64,000 nt of DNA from Cecembia sp. (GTDB taxonomy: Bacteria; Bacteroidota; Bacteroidia; Cytophagales; Cyclobacteriaceae), in assembly GCF_007126775.1 (NCBI RefSeq), contig NZ_SLAP01000001.1, forward strand, positions 19,514 through 83,513, given 5' to 3'. Positions 29,159 through 38,725 of this stretch are shown here, piece after piece; the first letter of the stretch is position 1; every line of letters begins with the position of its first letter. The translations under genes and the position numbers were made by a program. Below the pieces are notes generated by a model. The model was not told the origin of the DNA. It did no database searches and worked only from the letters and a program-made list of their open reading frames with translations.

Positions 29159-31583
29159 GCCTTTCTCTTTTTGAATACAAGCTGAAGCCCAAAGTAAAAA
29201 CAAGGAGCAATGCAATCAGGTATTGGAAAACAACCACCAGAGTTTTGGTATTGTAATAAGCGGAAGGTTCGAATTTAAAAACCACTGCTGACTTCCCTTC
29301 CGGAACCTGGATTCCTCTTAACAGGTAATTGGCTCTGATGATTGGGCTTTCCACGCCTCCAACCGTGGCTATCCAACCTTTAGGATAAAAAATTTCTGAA
29401 AACACGACGAGTCCGGCTTCTTGGGCATCGACCTCATAAATCAGCTCATTAGATTTATTTTCGATCAGGGAAACAGTACCCCTTCCGGTCGCTTGCTTGC
29501 CGTACTCTATTTCGTTTACAGTAGCCTCAAACTTACTGTCCATTCCAGCAACGATGTTAATTTCATCATCATCCGTGATGATATGATTTACCGTTTCGGG
29601 GAACCAAGCAAGTCCATTGGCTTCTGGGTTTAAGAAAACTGCATTTTCTCCTCTTCCTGCAAGAAGGTATTTGGTATTAAGCATGTTAATTGCGCTTAAA
29701 CTTTGCCAATCAAATTCTCCTTCCTGAGCCTTTTGTATAAATGATTGCATTTCTGGATTCAGTACATTTTCAATCAACTCCTGGTACCTTTTCATTTTTG
29801 CACCATGATATCCTCCGATGCTGTGATGGTAATAGCTGGTTCTGGCTTCATTGAATGGATTTTCTATATTCAAAACCCGGTAATAAGATTTGTCAAGTAG
29901 TATTTTCTCATCTGCAGGAGTAATGGCAAAAAACTGCTCTGAAGGACTATACTGCATGGCTTCTTCACCTAAATAACGCCTATTGATGCTCCAAAGGTCA
30001 ATTACCAATAAAAGGGCAATTCCCAATCCTGCCAATTGCACGGAAACTTTGTTTTTTAATGCGGTAAATACCAGTCCAGCAGCCAAAAGGATAAAAACTA
30101 CAGTCTTTAGAGCGCTGCTCCTAAGTAAGGCCTTTCTGTCTTCCATTAAGGCATCAGCGAGCCAGTTGGGGAAATTGCTGTCAACAGGAGACCTGAAGCT
30201 AAAAATTCCTGCAAATACCCAGAAGAATACTGCCAGTCCAGCGGTGGATGCCAAAGCGATCAAAAGTTGCTTTTGGATTTTTTTATTATCAACAGATTGG
30301 AATAAATATTCCAAGCCCAAGCATCCCAATACCGGAATCGCAAACAGGGTCATAGAAAAGGCCATGGTAACAGCACGGAATTTATTGTACCCCGGCAAAT
30401 AGTCAAAAAGCAGGTAATTGAACCACTCCAAGTTTTTACCCCAAGTAAGGAATATTGAAAAAACAAGGATTACCAAAAAAACGGCTTTTTCTTTTTTCGG
30501 TGCATAGAGGATCCCCAAAACAAACAGGAACAGCATAATGGCCCCACCATAAATTGGACCTCCCGTTCCTGGTTGATCACCCCAATAAGTCCTGGCATTT
30601 TTCACAAAATCCCGGGTTTGGGCAGGATCAACACCATTCGCCCTCAATGCCTGCTCTGTGGCTGAATCAGCAGGGAGTTGCTCCGTGCTGCCGCCGCCAT
30701 AAAGATAAGGAACCAATAGGGTCAGTGTTTCTAATTTTCCCTGGGACCAATTGAAGGCATAGTCCTTATCCAGTCCAGAGCCGGATCCTTGTATGGAACT
30801 GATATTGGACGGACCTCTGGTGGAATAGGGACTGTATTCCAATACGGTCATGAACCTGCTGAGGTTAGCACCTACAGCCAGAATCAGCCCTAAGGACAAA
30901 ACCGCCAAAGCTTTCCCAAAAACCTTTATTTTTTTACTTTTGAAAGCATTTATCAGTTCTCCAAAACCATAAATCAATACAATCAAAAGTGTATAATAAG
31001 TAATTTGAAGGTGGTTGAATTTCAATTGCAGCATCAATCCAAATGCAAATAGTGCCAGTCCCAAAAGGTATTTTCTTTGCATGCTAAGGTGAATGCCTGC
31101 CAAGATCAAAGGGATCAGACATATAGCCCAGATTTTGGCATTGTGACCGGCATCCAAACTTATTAGATGAAAAGTATTAAAGGCAAATGCTATGGCCCCA
31201 ATGATTGCAAATTCAGATCTTACTTTAAAACTAAGAAGAAGAATATACATGGCCAGCATGCCAAAAAAGAGGGAATTGACAGGATGAGGTAGGCCTAAGG
31301 TAATTAGTTTGGTAAGCATATTGGTAATGTCTCCTGGGACTTCAAAGCTTACCAAATAGGCTGGCATCCCACTGAACATTCTGGAAGCCCAGAGTGCTTC
31401 TTCTCCTGTCTGTTCCCTATAGTCAAGAATTTCTTTAGCGGCACCTTCCCATTGAAGAATATCAAACTGGAATATAATTTTCCCATCAAATACGATTGGG
31501 GAAAAGTACATAAGGACTACCAGGTAAAAAAGGACAATCCCAATGAGATGGGGCAGGATATCTTTTTTGAAATTGATTTGCAT
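29145..31583 (-). CDS. YfhO-family membrane protein
   Basis: Large polytopic protein with C-terminal VFSEIFYPKGWIATVGG...IRANYLLRGIQVPEGKSAVVFKFEPSAYY. Confidence 0.88.
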   Translation of the reverse strand: MQINFKKDILPHLIGIVLFYLVVLMYFSPIVFDGKIIFQFDILQWEGAAKEILDYREQTGEEALWASRMFSGMPAYLVSFEVPGDITNMLTKLITLGLPHPVNSLFFGMLAMYILLLSFKVRSEFAIIGAIAFAFNTFHLISLDAGHNAKIWAICLIPLILAGIHLSMQRKYLLGLALFAFGLMLQLKFNHLQITYYTLLIVLIYGFGELINAFKSKKIKVFGKALAVLSLGLILAVGANLSRFMTVLEYSPYSTRGPSNISSIQGSGSGLDKDYAFNWSQGKLETLTLLVPYLYGGGSTEQLPADSATEQALRANGVDPAQTRDFVKNARTYWGDQPGTGGPIYGGAIMLFLFVLGILYAPKKEKAVFLVILVFSIFLTWGKNLEWFNYLLFDYLPGYNKFRAVTMAFSMTLFAIPVLGCLGLEYLFQSVDNKKIQKQLLIALASTAGLAVFFWVFAGIFSFRSPVDSNFPNWLADALMEDRKALLRSSALKTVVFILLAAGLVFTALKNKVSVQLAGLGIALLLVIDLWSINRRYLGEEAMQYSPSEQFFAITPADEKILLDKSYYRVLNIENPFNEARTSYYHHSIGGYHGAKMKRYQELIENVLNPEMQSFIQKAQEGEFDWQSLSAINMLNTKYLLAGRGENAVFLNPEANGLAWFPETVNHIITDDDEINIVAGMDSKFEATVNEIEYGKQATGRGTVSLIENKSNELIYEVDAQEAGLVVFSEIFYPKGWIATVGGVESPIIRANYLLRGIQVPEGKSAVVFKFEPSAYYNTKTLVVVFQYLIALLLVFTLGFSLYSKRERHDQA

Positions 31584-31787
31584 TTTCTTTATTGCTGTTC
31601 TGAGACGGCATGCAAATTAGGAATAAATGCGAAAAGCTTGACGCAATGAGGCCCAATTATCTCAAATTTCCTTTTGATCAAGAAGGAGCTTTATAAAAAA
31701 AGACATGGATTGGGGGGCTGTAATTCTAAGGGTAGATTCAGCATTACCGAAATAAATTCCTATTTTTGCCACAAATAGAATACAGGC

Positions 31788-33125
31788 ATGTTTGATAATC
31801 TTAGTTTAAAGTTAGATAAAGCTTTTAAAACCCTAAAGGGTACCGGAAAAATCACGGAAATCAATGTAGCTACTACGGTCAAAGAGATCAGAAGGGCTTT
31901 AATTGATGCAGATGTGAATTATAAGGTGGCCAAGGAAGTAACCGACACCATCAAGGAGGAGGCATTGGGCAGAGATGTCTTGATAGCAGTCTCTCCTGGA
32001 CAATTATTGATAAAGATCACCCAAGAAGAGTTGACCAAACTCATGGGAGGTACCAAAGTAGACGTCAACATCAAAGGTGATCCGGCTGTAGTGCTGATTT
32101 CTGGCCTTCAGGGTTCAGGTAAAACAACTTTTTCAGGCAAATTTGCAAATCTGCTCAAAAAACAAGGCAGACAGGTATTACTGGCAGCTTGTGATATTTA
32201 TAGGCCTGCCGCAATTGATCAATTGAAGGTGTTGGGTGAACAGATCGGCGTGGAAGTATACGCGGAGCCTGAAAATAAAAATGCCCTGGAAATCGCCAGC
32301 CGTGCGGTAGAATATGCCAAAAAGAACGGTAAAAAGATTGTCATAGTGGATACAGCAGGTCGTCTTGCTATAGATGATGAAATGATGAAGGAAATTGAAG
32401 CTTTGAAAAAAGCCCTTAATCCTTCAGAAACATTGTTTGTGGTGGATTCCATGACCGGTCAAGATGCGGTCAACACAGCTAAAACATTTGATGAACGACT
32501 CAATTTTGATGGGGTAGTACTGACAAAATTGGATGGTGATACCAGGGGTGGTGCAGCCATATCGATTCGTCATGTTGTTAATAAACCAATCAAGTTTATC
32601 TCCACTGGTGAAAAAATGGAAAACATAGATGTTTTCCATCCCGACCGTATGTCCCAAAGGATATTGGGAATGGGAGATGTGATCTCTTTGGTGGAAAGGG
32701 CCCAACAGACTTTTGATGAAGATGAAGCCAAGCGGCTCAATGCAAAAATCAGGAAAAATCAGTTCAATTTTGAAGATTTTCTTTCCCAGCTTGAACAGAT
32801 CAAAAAAATGGGTAACGTCAAAGACCTAATGGGCATGATACCAGGAATGGGCAAAGCAATGAAAGGATTGGATATAGATGATGATTCTTTTAAACCCATA
32901 GAGGCCATCATCAAGAGCATGACTCCGCTTGAAAGGGAAAATCCTGATGTTATCGACGGCAGCAGAAGAAAAAGAATAGCCAACGGAAGTGGGCGAAGTA
33001 TTACAGAAGTCAATAACCTAATGAAGCAGTTTGCTGATATGCGAAAAATGATGAAGCAAATGAATAAAATGGGAGGGGCCAAACGTGCTTTAGGAGGAAT
33101 GATCCCTGGAATGGGCAGGAGGTAA
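31788..33125 (+). CDS. ffh: Signal recognition particle GTPase Ffh
   Basis: SGLQGSGKTTFSGKFA, DTAGRLAIDDEMM, TKLDGDTRGGAA, Met-rich M domain. Confidence 0.98.
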   Translation: MFDNLSLKLDKAFKTLKGTGKITEINVATTVKEIRRALIDADVNYKVAKEVTDTIKEEALGRDVLIAVSPGQLLIKITQEELTKLMGGTKVDVNIKGDPAVVLISGLQGSGKTTFSGKFANLLKKQGRQVLLAACDIYRPAAIDQLKVLGEQIGVEVYAEPENKNALEIASRAVEYAKKNGKKIVIVDTAGRLAIDDEMMKEIEALKKALNPSETLFVVDSMTGQDAVNTAKTFDERLNFDGVVLTKLDGDTRGGAAISIRHVVNKPIKFISTGEKMENIDVFHPDRMSQRILGMGDVISLVERAQQTFDEDEAKRLNAKIRKNQFNFEDFLSQLEQIKKMGNVKDLMGMIPGMGKAMKGLDIDDDSFKPIEAIIKSMTPLERENPDVIDGSRRKRIANGSGRSITEVNNLMKQFADMRKMMKQMNKMGGAKRALGGMIPGMGRR

Positions 33126-33189
33126 GAAATAAGAGCCAAGGCAAAAGCTAAAAGAAAAAAGGGTGAGTGTGAGGTCGGATCTCGGAAGG

Positions 33190-33330
33190 TTTGAACCGTT
33201 AAGAAGTTTAGGTATTTTGAAATTCATTAAGGTAATTGCTTGAAATGCTGACGAATCAACTCCACTAGGTGTTTAATCCCTTTAGGTTATTTGCCCTTGG
33301 TGTAACCTGGGGTTCAGAAGTTTTTTTAAT
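33190..33330. repeat. Dispersed GAACCGT-AAG-AGTT repeat, copy 1
   Basis: tttgaaccgttaagaagtttagg ... ggggttcagaagttttttt resembles 57689-57760. Confidence 0.35.
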
Positions 33331-33422
33331 ATTCGGGAATCCCGACTCCCAGGGAGTCGAACTCTAAGGAAGATAGTTCAATAAGTTTCAAGTAAAATCA
33401 AGACCTGACACCTTTATGTAAT

Positions 33423-34544
33423 CTATGTCATTTTGAGCTTGTATCTTTTTCCTGGTAAAGAAATTATAAATCCTTGAAATTCAAGATTTAATAATTGCAT
33501 AGCTAAAGTGGAAACAGAAGTGTTTAGCTCGAGCGCCATCACATCTATTTCCACTTCTTTTTTGATTTGTAGCAGAGAGATGATTTCCTGTTCCTCATGA
33601 TTGAATGCAGACAAGTCCCAAACATTGGTATGCTCTCCTTTTTGGCCTACTTTGGACCAGGATAGGCTTTCTTCCAGATCTTTTGGACCAGTGTAAATGG
33701 AGGCTTTCATGCTTTTGATAAGGTTATTGCAACCTTCGGAAAAGGGAGCTTGAAGGTTGCCTGGAACCGCAAACACCTCTTTGTTGTAACTGTAAGCAAT
33801 TTCTGCAGTGATCAGCGCTCCTCCTTTTTTGGCCGCTTCTACCACAATCAAGGCATCTGACAAACCAGCAATGATCCTGTTTCTTTTTGGGAAATTGGTA
33901 GGATGCATCACTGTTCCTGGAGGGAATTCACTCAAAAGACCCCCTGCTTCCATCATGCTTTCCGCTGTGTTTTTGTGTAGGGCAGGATAAATCTGCTCTA
34001 CAGAAGATCCCAAAACAGCCATAGTAGGCAATTCTAGTGCCAAGGCACTGCGATGGGCTTCTATATCCACCCCGTATGCCAAACCACTGATGATTGTAGG
34101 TTTGTAGGGTGCAAGGTCCTCTACAATTTTTCTTGTGATGCGCTTTCCATATTCCGTAACATTCCTTGTTCCAACAATGCCAATGGTTCTGGAAGGATTA
34201 AATTGGGTATTGCCTTTTTTAAAAATCATCATAGGACAATCATCAAGTCCCTTTAATCTTTGTGGGAAGTTTTTATCAGAAAAAGTGATGATATCGATAT
34301 TCCTTTTGAGACAATTGTTTTGAATGGTCTCTGCTTCTTTCAAAAACCTGGAGGTTTCATTTCTAAATGAGAGCAGGTTTTTGTTGATCTTGGGTATTTT
34401 GGACAATTTACCCAAAGGCATTTCAAAAAAGCTTTTTGCCGAACCTGTATAGGCTATAATGCTTCTGTATACTGCCGGACCAATTTTCGGAATCAGGTTG
34501 AGGGCAATTTCAAATATTTGTTCATCTTTGACCTGGGTTTGCAT
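33423..34544 (-). CDS. dprA: DNA-processing protein DprA
   Basis: IGIVGTRNVTEYGKRITRKI; SGLAYGVDIEAHRSAL; FPKRNRIIAGLSDALIVVEAAKKGGALITAEIA. Confidence 0.96.
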   Translation of the reverse strand: MQTQVKDEQIFEIALNLIPKIGPAVYRSIIAYTGSAKSFFEMPLGKLSKIPKINKNLLSFRNETSRFLKEAETIQNNCLKRNIDIITFSDKNFPQRLKGLDDCPMMIFKKGNTQFNPSRTIGIVGTRNVTEYGKRITRKIVEDLAPYKPTIISGLAYGVDIEAHRSALALELPTMAVLGSSVEQIYPALHKNTAESMMEAGGLLSEFPPGTVMHPTNFPKRNRIIAGLSDALIVVEAAKKGGALITAEIAYSYNKEVFAVPGNLQAPFSEGCNNLIKSMKASIYTGPKDLEESLSWSKVGQKGEHTNVWDLSAFNHEEQEIISLLQIKKEVEIDVMALELNTSVSTLAMQLLNLEFQGFIISLPGKRYKLKMT

Positions 34545-34917
34545 GAAGGCTTTCTCTTATTTCAATTAAAAAACGTTTGATCTGGTGAAGCCTGTCCACC
34601 ATACTTGCTTTATCAAAAACTTTTTCCTGGTCTTTCTTGATGACCTCCTGAGCCCCCTGAAGGGTATAGCCTTTTACTTTTACCAATTGGTAGATATATC
34701 TGATTTTTTCTATATCATCTTTGGTAAATCTTCTGTTCCCTTTTTTGTCTTTCTTGGGTTTGATGATGTCAAACTCACCTTCCCAATAACGGATCAGAGA
34801 AGGAGCTACTTTAAACATAGTGGCCACTTCTCCAATAGCGTAGTATTTTTTTTCTATTTCACGTTCTTTGTATGGCACGGTTTGATTGTTTATTTGGATT
34901 AGAACGAAGGTGCGCAA
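34522..34917 (-). CDS. MerR-family transcriptional regulator
   Basis: KKYYAIGEVATMFKVAPSLIRYWEGEFDIIKPKKDKKGNRRFTKDDIEKI. Confidence 0.92.
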   Translation of the reverse strand: MRTFVLIQINNQTVPYKEREIEKKYYAIGEVATMFKVAPSLIRYWEGEFDIIKPKKDKKGNRRFTKDDIEKIRYIYQLVKVKGYTLQGAQEVIKKDQEKVFDKASMVDRLHQIKRFLIEIRESLHANPGQR

Positions 34918-35037
34918 GCCTTAAGATACCAACTTTTTTCAAATTTAAATAATGCTGGGAAGGAAGTAAACCATTTTTTAATCGGATAAATTTAAAACCT
35001 TGAAAATAAGAGGATTATTTTAAGGTACAAAGCCTTG

Positions 35038-35367
35038 CTACACCTTGAAGATCTGAGTCATCAATTGCCATTTCTCTTCTTCTTTACTGCCCGGCAACTT
35101 TTTTTGGTATTTTCCCATTAGTTTTTCCCACTCCTGAACTTTAGGATTTGATGCGTCAGCTTTGGTCTTTTCATTAAAAGAAAAATCATCCTCGGTTTCC
35201 ATGATCATAAACATCCTGTTGTTCCAGCGGTATATCTCCATCGACAGGATACCGGAATCTTTGAAGCTTTTAAGAATTTCTGGCCAGACATTTTGATGGT
35301 AGCTTTCATATTCCTTTATCAGTAAAGCATCATCTATTAAATCCAATGTGAGACAGTAACGTTTCAT
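35038..35367 (-). CDS. L-rhamnose mutarotase-like protein
   Basis: YCLTLDLIDDALLIKEYESYHQNVWPEILKSFKDSGILSMEIYRWNNRMFMIMETEDDF. Confidence 0.85.
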   Translation of the reverse strand: MKRYCLTLDLIDDALLIKEYESYHQNVWPEILKSFKDSGILSMEIYRWNNRMFMIMETEDDFSFNEKTKADASNPKVQEWEKLMGKYQKKLPGSKEEEKWQLMTQIFKV

Positions 35368-35462
35368 GATTATTTGTCGGTTTATTCCGTATTAACTTCT
35401 ATTCTCTAAAACATTATTCAAAATAGCTTTTTATATTGAAAATCAAATGTTCAGTCGGTTCG

Positions 35463-38400
35463 ATGTCCTTCAAGTTGTATAAATTTTGCTTGTTTCTTGT
35501 TTTCTCTTCATTGTTAGAGAATGCTGTGATGGCACAATTATCCACCGTAGGAAAGGAGTTCATGTTTGGATTTATGGAAAACAACAGGGTGGATAGTTTT
35601 GATAACCCTGCCAATGCAGCTCAGGATTTTGGTATTGTTTTGATTACAGCTGCTGAGGATGCGGAAGGTTTTATTGAGTACCGTAACCAGCGGGTCGCAT
35701 TTAATCTGCAGGAAGGTGAACAGTTTTTTTACAGGATTGAAAATGAGGACATGCTCCATAGGTTTAGTGGAATTGTAGAAAACAAAAGCGTGTATGTCCT
35801 TTCCTCTGGAAAAATATCAGTCTATGCTTTCAATGAAAGGATCAAGTCCGCTGATGGCACAGTGGTTCTTCCTATTGCGTCACTTGGAAAGGAATATTAC
35901 GTCACCTCACATTTTGAAATCATGCGGGCAAATACAGCATACAATTATACTCCTAATGTGAATGATGAAAGCCTTTTCTTAGTAGTTGCAATAGAAGATA
36001 ATACCCAAGTTGAAATAACCCCTTCTGTTTTTACACTTTCTGGAAATGCAGCGAATATCCCATTTACAGTTACTTTAAATGCAGGTCAAAGCTATCAGAT
36101 CAAAGCAAAGGCAGATCTCACAGGAACAAGGATCCGAGTAGTAGGAGACAATGCCGCCGATTGCAAAAATATAGCTGCTTTTGGAGGAAATAAGTGGACT
36201 TCTGTAGGAGATTGTGGGGGTGCAAATGACCATTTGTTCCAGCATCTTTACCCGATAAAAACATGGGGAACAGATTATCTGCATGTTTCAATGGCAGGTC
36301 GTACTTCCGGAGAATTGGTCAAGGTACTGGCTTCAGAGAATAATACTCAGGTTACCGTAGATGGCCAAAATGTAGGCACATTGGATGCAGGGGAATACAT
36401 TACATTGGACTTTGAACCTGATGTGGTCAAATTGATTCAAACTGACAAACCTACAGCTGTTACCGTATTTGCCAAAAGTCAGGAATGCAACCGCCCTGGT
36501 GCACCGCTGTACGGTGATGGGGATCCTTTTATGATCAGTTACAGTCCCAATCAACAGCTTCTTACTGCCGTAACCTTCAATGCCATACAGCTTCCTGTGG
36601 TCACTTCACATTATGTAAATGTGATTGTGAAATCTTCTTCTGTGGGAGGTACTTTTTTGGACGGTCAGAATATTGGGAACAGCTTTGCCATCATTCCACA
36701 GGCGCCAGAATTTTCCTTTGCAAGGATTGGTATAGCGCAGGGGGTCCACAGCCTTCAAAATGAGGAGGGCTTTATTGCTTATGTTTATGGTTTCGGAGAT
36801 GTTGAATCCTATGGTTATGCAGCTGGGGCCAGCCTCAATAACCTCAATTTTGAAGTTAGCCCCATTTATGATTTTGAAGTAGAAGGTGATAGGGTGGCAT
36901 GTCTGAATCAGGAAGGGAGCTGGGAAATATTCCCGGAGAATGAAATTTTCACCTATTTTATCTGGGATTTTGGGGATGGTTCTGAGCAAAAGGAAGGCAA
37001 GGAAGTCCAACATTCATTCAGCGATAAAGGGGAGTATGAGGTAAAAGTAATAGCTTCCATCAGTCCCAATAACTGTGATCAACAAGAAGAGATTATTTTT
37101 GCAGTTAAGGTCCAGGAAGTCCAGGGCGAAATCAAGGGCATCAGTTCGGCATGTCCGGAAGTGGAAGAGTTGCTATATTATTTTAAAACTGAGGATGAAT
37201 ATGCCAAGCTGGAATGGCAAGTTGAAGGGGGAGAAATTATTGAGGTAAATGAGGAAGAAGGTTCAGTTAGGGTTTTATGGGGAATGACCAATCCAAATGC
37301 CTCGGTTCAAGCAATCCCATTTACTTTGGATGGTTGTCCACAGACTCCTATAATTTTATCTGTCAGCATCAATGAGGTAATCACCTCTGAAATGGCAGTA
37401 GGAGCAACGCAGGTTTGCTTTGATCCGAATCAGGCTTGGGAATATGCTGTACCTAACCCTTCCCCTGAAAGGGGATATGAATGGTTCATAGAAAATGGAT
37501 TGATTTTAGAAGACAATGGAATAGGGCAGATTAAGGTGCAATGGGATAAGCATGGAGTAATGGGAAAGGTGAAATACAGAGAATTCAGTTTGTCTGATAA
37601 CCTGTGTCAGGGGAATGCTCCCGAATTGGAGGTACTTATTGCCGAACGGTTTGAAGTGCAAGAGGTAGATATTGAAGATGCAACATGTCATGGTGATGCT
37701 TCCGGAAGGATTAAATTGTCTGTTTCTGGAGGTCAAACGCCACTTTCATTTTCTTGGAGCCATGATGGAACGATTGACTCACCTGAAGTTTCAGGGCTAT
37801 TGGCTGGTTCTTATCAGGTCACTGTCAGGGATGCAAACGCTTGTGAATTGGTCATTCATGACTTGGAGGTTTCCCAACCTGAATTATTGGAAGTAGCCAC
37901 CATAGAAAGTGAAGCAGTCAGTTGTTTTGGAAGAGCAGATGGTAGGGCAAGGGTGCGAATCATTGGTGGGATAGCCCCCTTTACTGTTGCCTATGAAGAG
38001 GCTACAGTAATGGGGAATGAAGTTCTTTTTGAAAATCTGGAAGGATTGTTCTACGGTTTTGAAGTGGAAGATGCCAATGGGTGTAGCGCTTTGATTGAAT
38101 TGGATATTCCGACACCTAAACCCGAAACACTTGTTGTACAGCTTCAAAAACCAAGTTGCCCTGGGCAGGCCAATGGATCGCTTTTGGTATTGCCCAAAGC
38201 TTTGAATGCCCCATATGTTTACAGATGGGAAGGGCAAGATAGCGATAATCAGCTATTGACAGACTTGTCTAGTGGAATATATCCCGTTGAAGTTACTGAT
38301 AGCAGGGGTTGCATCGCCTTGGGAGTAGGAGAGGTAATTGATAAAGCCCCAATGGTAAGGATGCCAACAGGTTACAAAACAGCGGAGGGATTATTCCAAG

Positions 38401-38609
38401 GCGTATCGAATTGCGAAATTGAATTTACACTGAGCATTTTCAATCGCTGGGGTGAACTTATTTATTCTGGAGAGGAGGGTTGGGATGGAAAAATCCATGG
38501 AAAAGAAGCCCCAATGGGCACTTATTCCTACTTGTTTCAATACAGGTTTGAATTGGAAGGGCAGTTGATTACCAAAGAAAATAGGGGAATTTTCACGCTA
38601 TTATTTTAA
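35463..38609 (+). CDS. Giant secreted protein: IgGFc-binding-like N-terminus, PKD domain, SprB-like repeats, T9SS type B C-terminus
   Basis: QLSTVGKEFMFGFMENN; PKD FIWDFGDGSEQKEGKEVQHSFSDKGEYEVKV; SprB-like CHGDASGRIKLSVSGGQTPLSFSWS; C-terminus FNRWGELIYSGEEGWDGKIHGKEAPMGTYSY. Confidence 0.85.
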   Translation: MSFKLYKFCLFLVFSSLLENAVMAQLSTVGKEFMFGFMENNRVDSFDNPANAAQDFGIVLITAAEDAEGFIEYRNQRVAFNLQEGEQFFYRIENEDMLHRFSGIVENKSVYVLSSGKISVYAFNERIKSADGTVVLPIASLGKEYYVTSHFEIMRANTAYNYTPNVNDESLFLVVAIEDNTQVEITPSVFTLSGNAANIPFTVTLNAGQSYQIKAKADLTGTRIRVVGDNAADCKNIAAFGGNKWTSVGDCGGANDHLFQHLYPIKTWGTDYLHVSMAGRTSGELVKVLASENNTQVTVDGQNVGTLDAGEYITLDFEPDVVKLIQTDKPTAVTVFAKSQECNRPGAPLYGDGDPFMISYSPNQQLLTAVTFNAIQLPVVTSHYVNVIVKSSSVGGTFLDGQNIGNSFAIIPQAPEFSFARIGIAQGVHSLQNEEGFIAYVYGFGDVESYGYAAGASLNNLNFEVSPIYDFEVEGDRVACLNQEGSWEIFPENEIFTYFIWDFGDGSEQKEGKEVQHSFSDKGEYEVKVIASISPNNCDQQEEIIFAVKVQEVQGEIKGISSACPEVEELLYYFKTEDEYAKLEWQVEGGEIIEVNEEEGSVRVLWGMTNPNASVQAIPFTLDGCPQTPIILSVSINEVITSEMAVGATQVCFDPNQAWEYAVPNPSPERGYEWFIENGLILEDNGIGQIKVQWDKHGVMGKVKYREFSLSDNLCQGNAPELEVLIAERFEVQEVDIEDATCHGDASGRIKLSVSGGQTPLSFSWSHDGTIDSPEVSGLLAGSYQVTVRDANACELVIHDLEVSQPELLEVATIESEAVSCFGRADGRARVRIIGGIAPFTVAYEEATVMGNEVLFENLEGLFYGFEVEDANGCSALIELDIPTPKPETLVVQLQKPSCPGQANGSLLVLPKALNAPYVYRWEGQDSDNQLLTDLSSGIYPVEVTDSRGCIALGVGEVIDKAPMVRMPTGYKTAEGLFQGVSNCEIEFTLSIFNRWGELIYSGEEGWDGKIHGKEAPMGTYSYLFQYRFELEGQLITKENRGIFTLLF

Positions 38610-38725
38610 CGGCATAACTTTTTGCCGCACAAATAGATTATTCAACATGAAACCTTCTGGGTTATGCAGGTCAATATTTCATTTGTTTGGAATATTATTG
38701 ATAAATTGTCCTCTCAGAGATTTAG

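Noticed and set aside
31600-31787. SRP RNA or other RNA upstream of ffh
   Set aside because: Only a TATTTTTG promoter-like box (31761-31768) was seen; no SRP RNA-like hairpin recognised.
34522-34544. merR/dprA 23-nt overlap as a regulatory device
   Set aside because: Short same-strand overlaps are common translational-coupling features and may reflect the dprA start choice.
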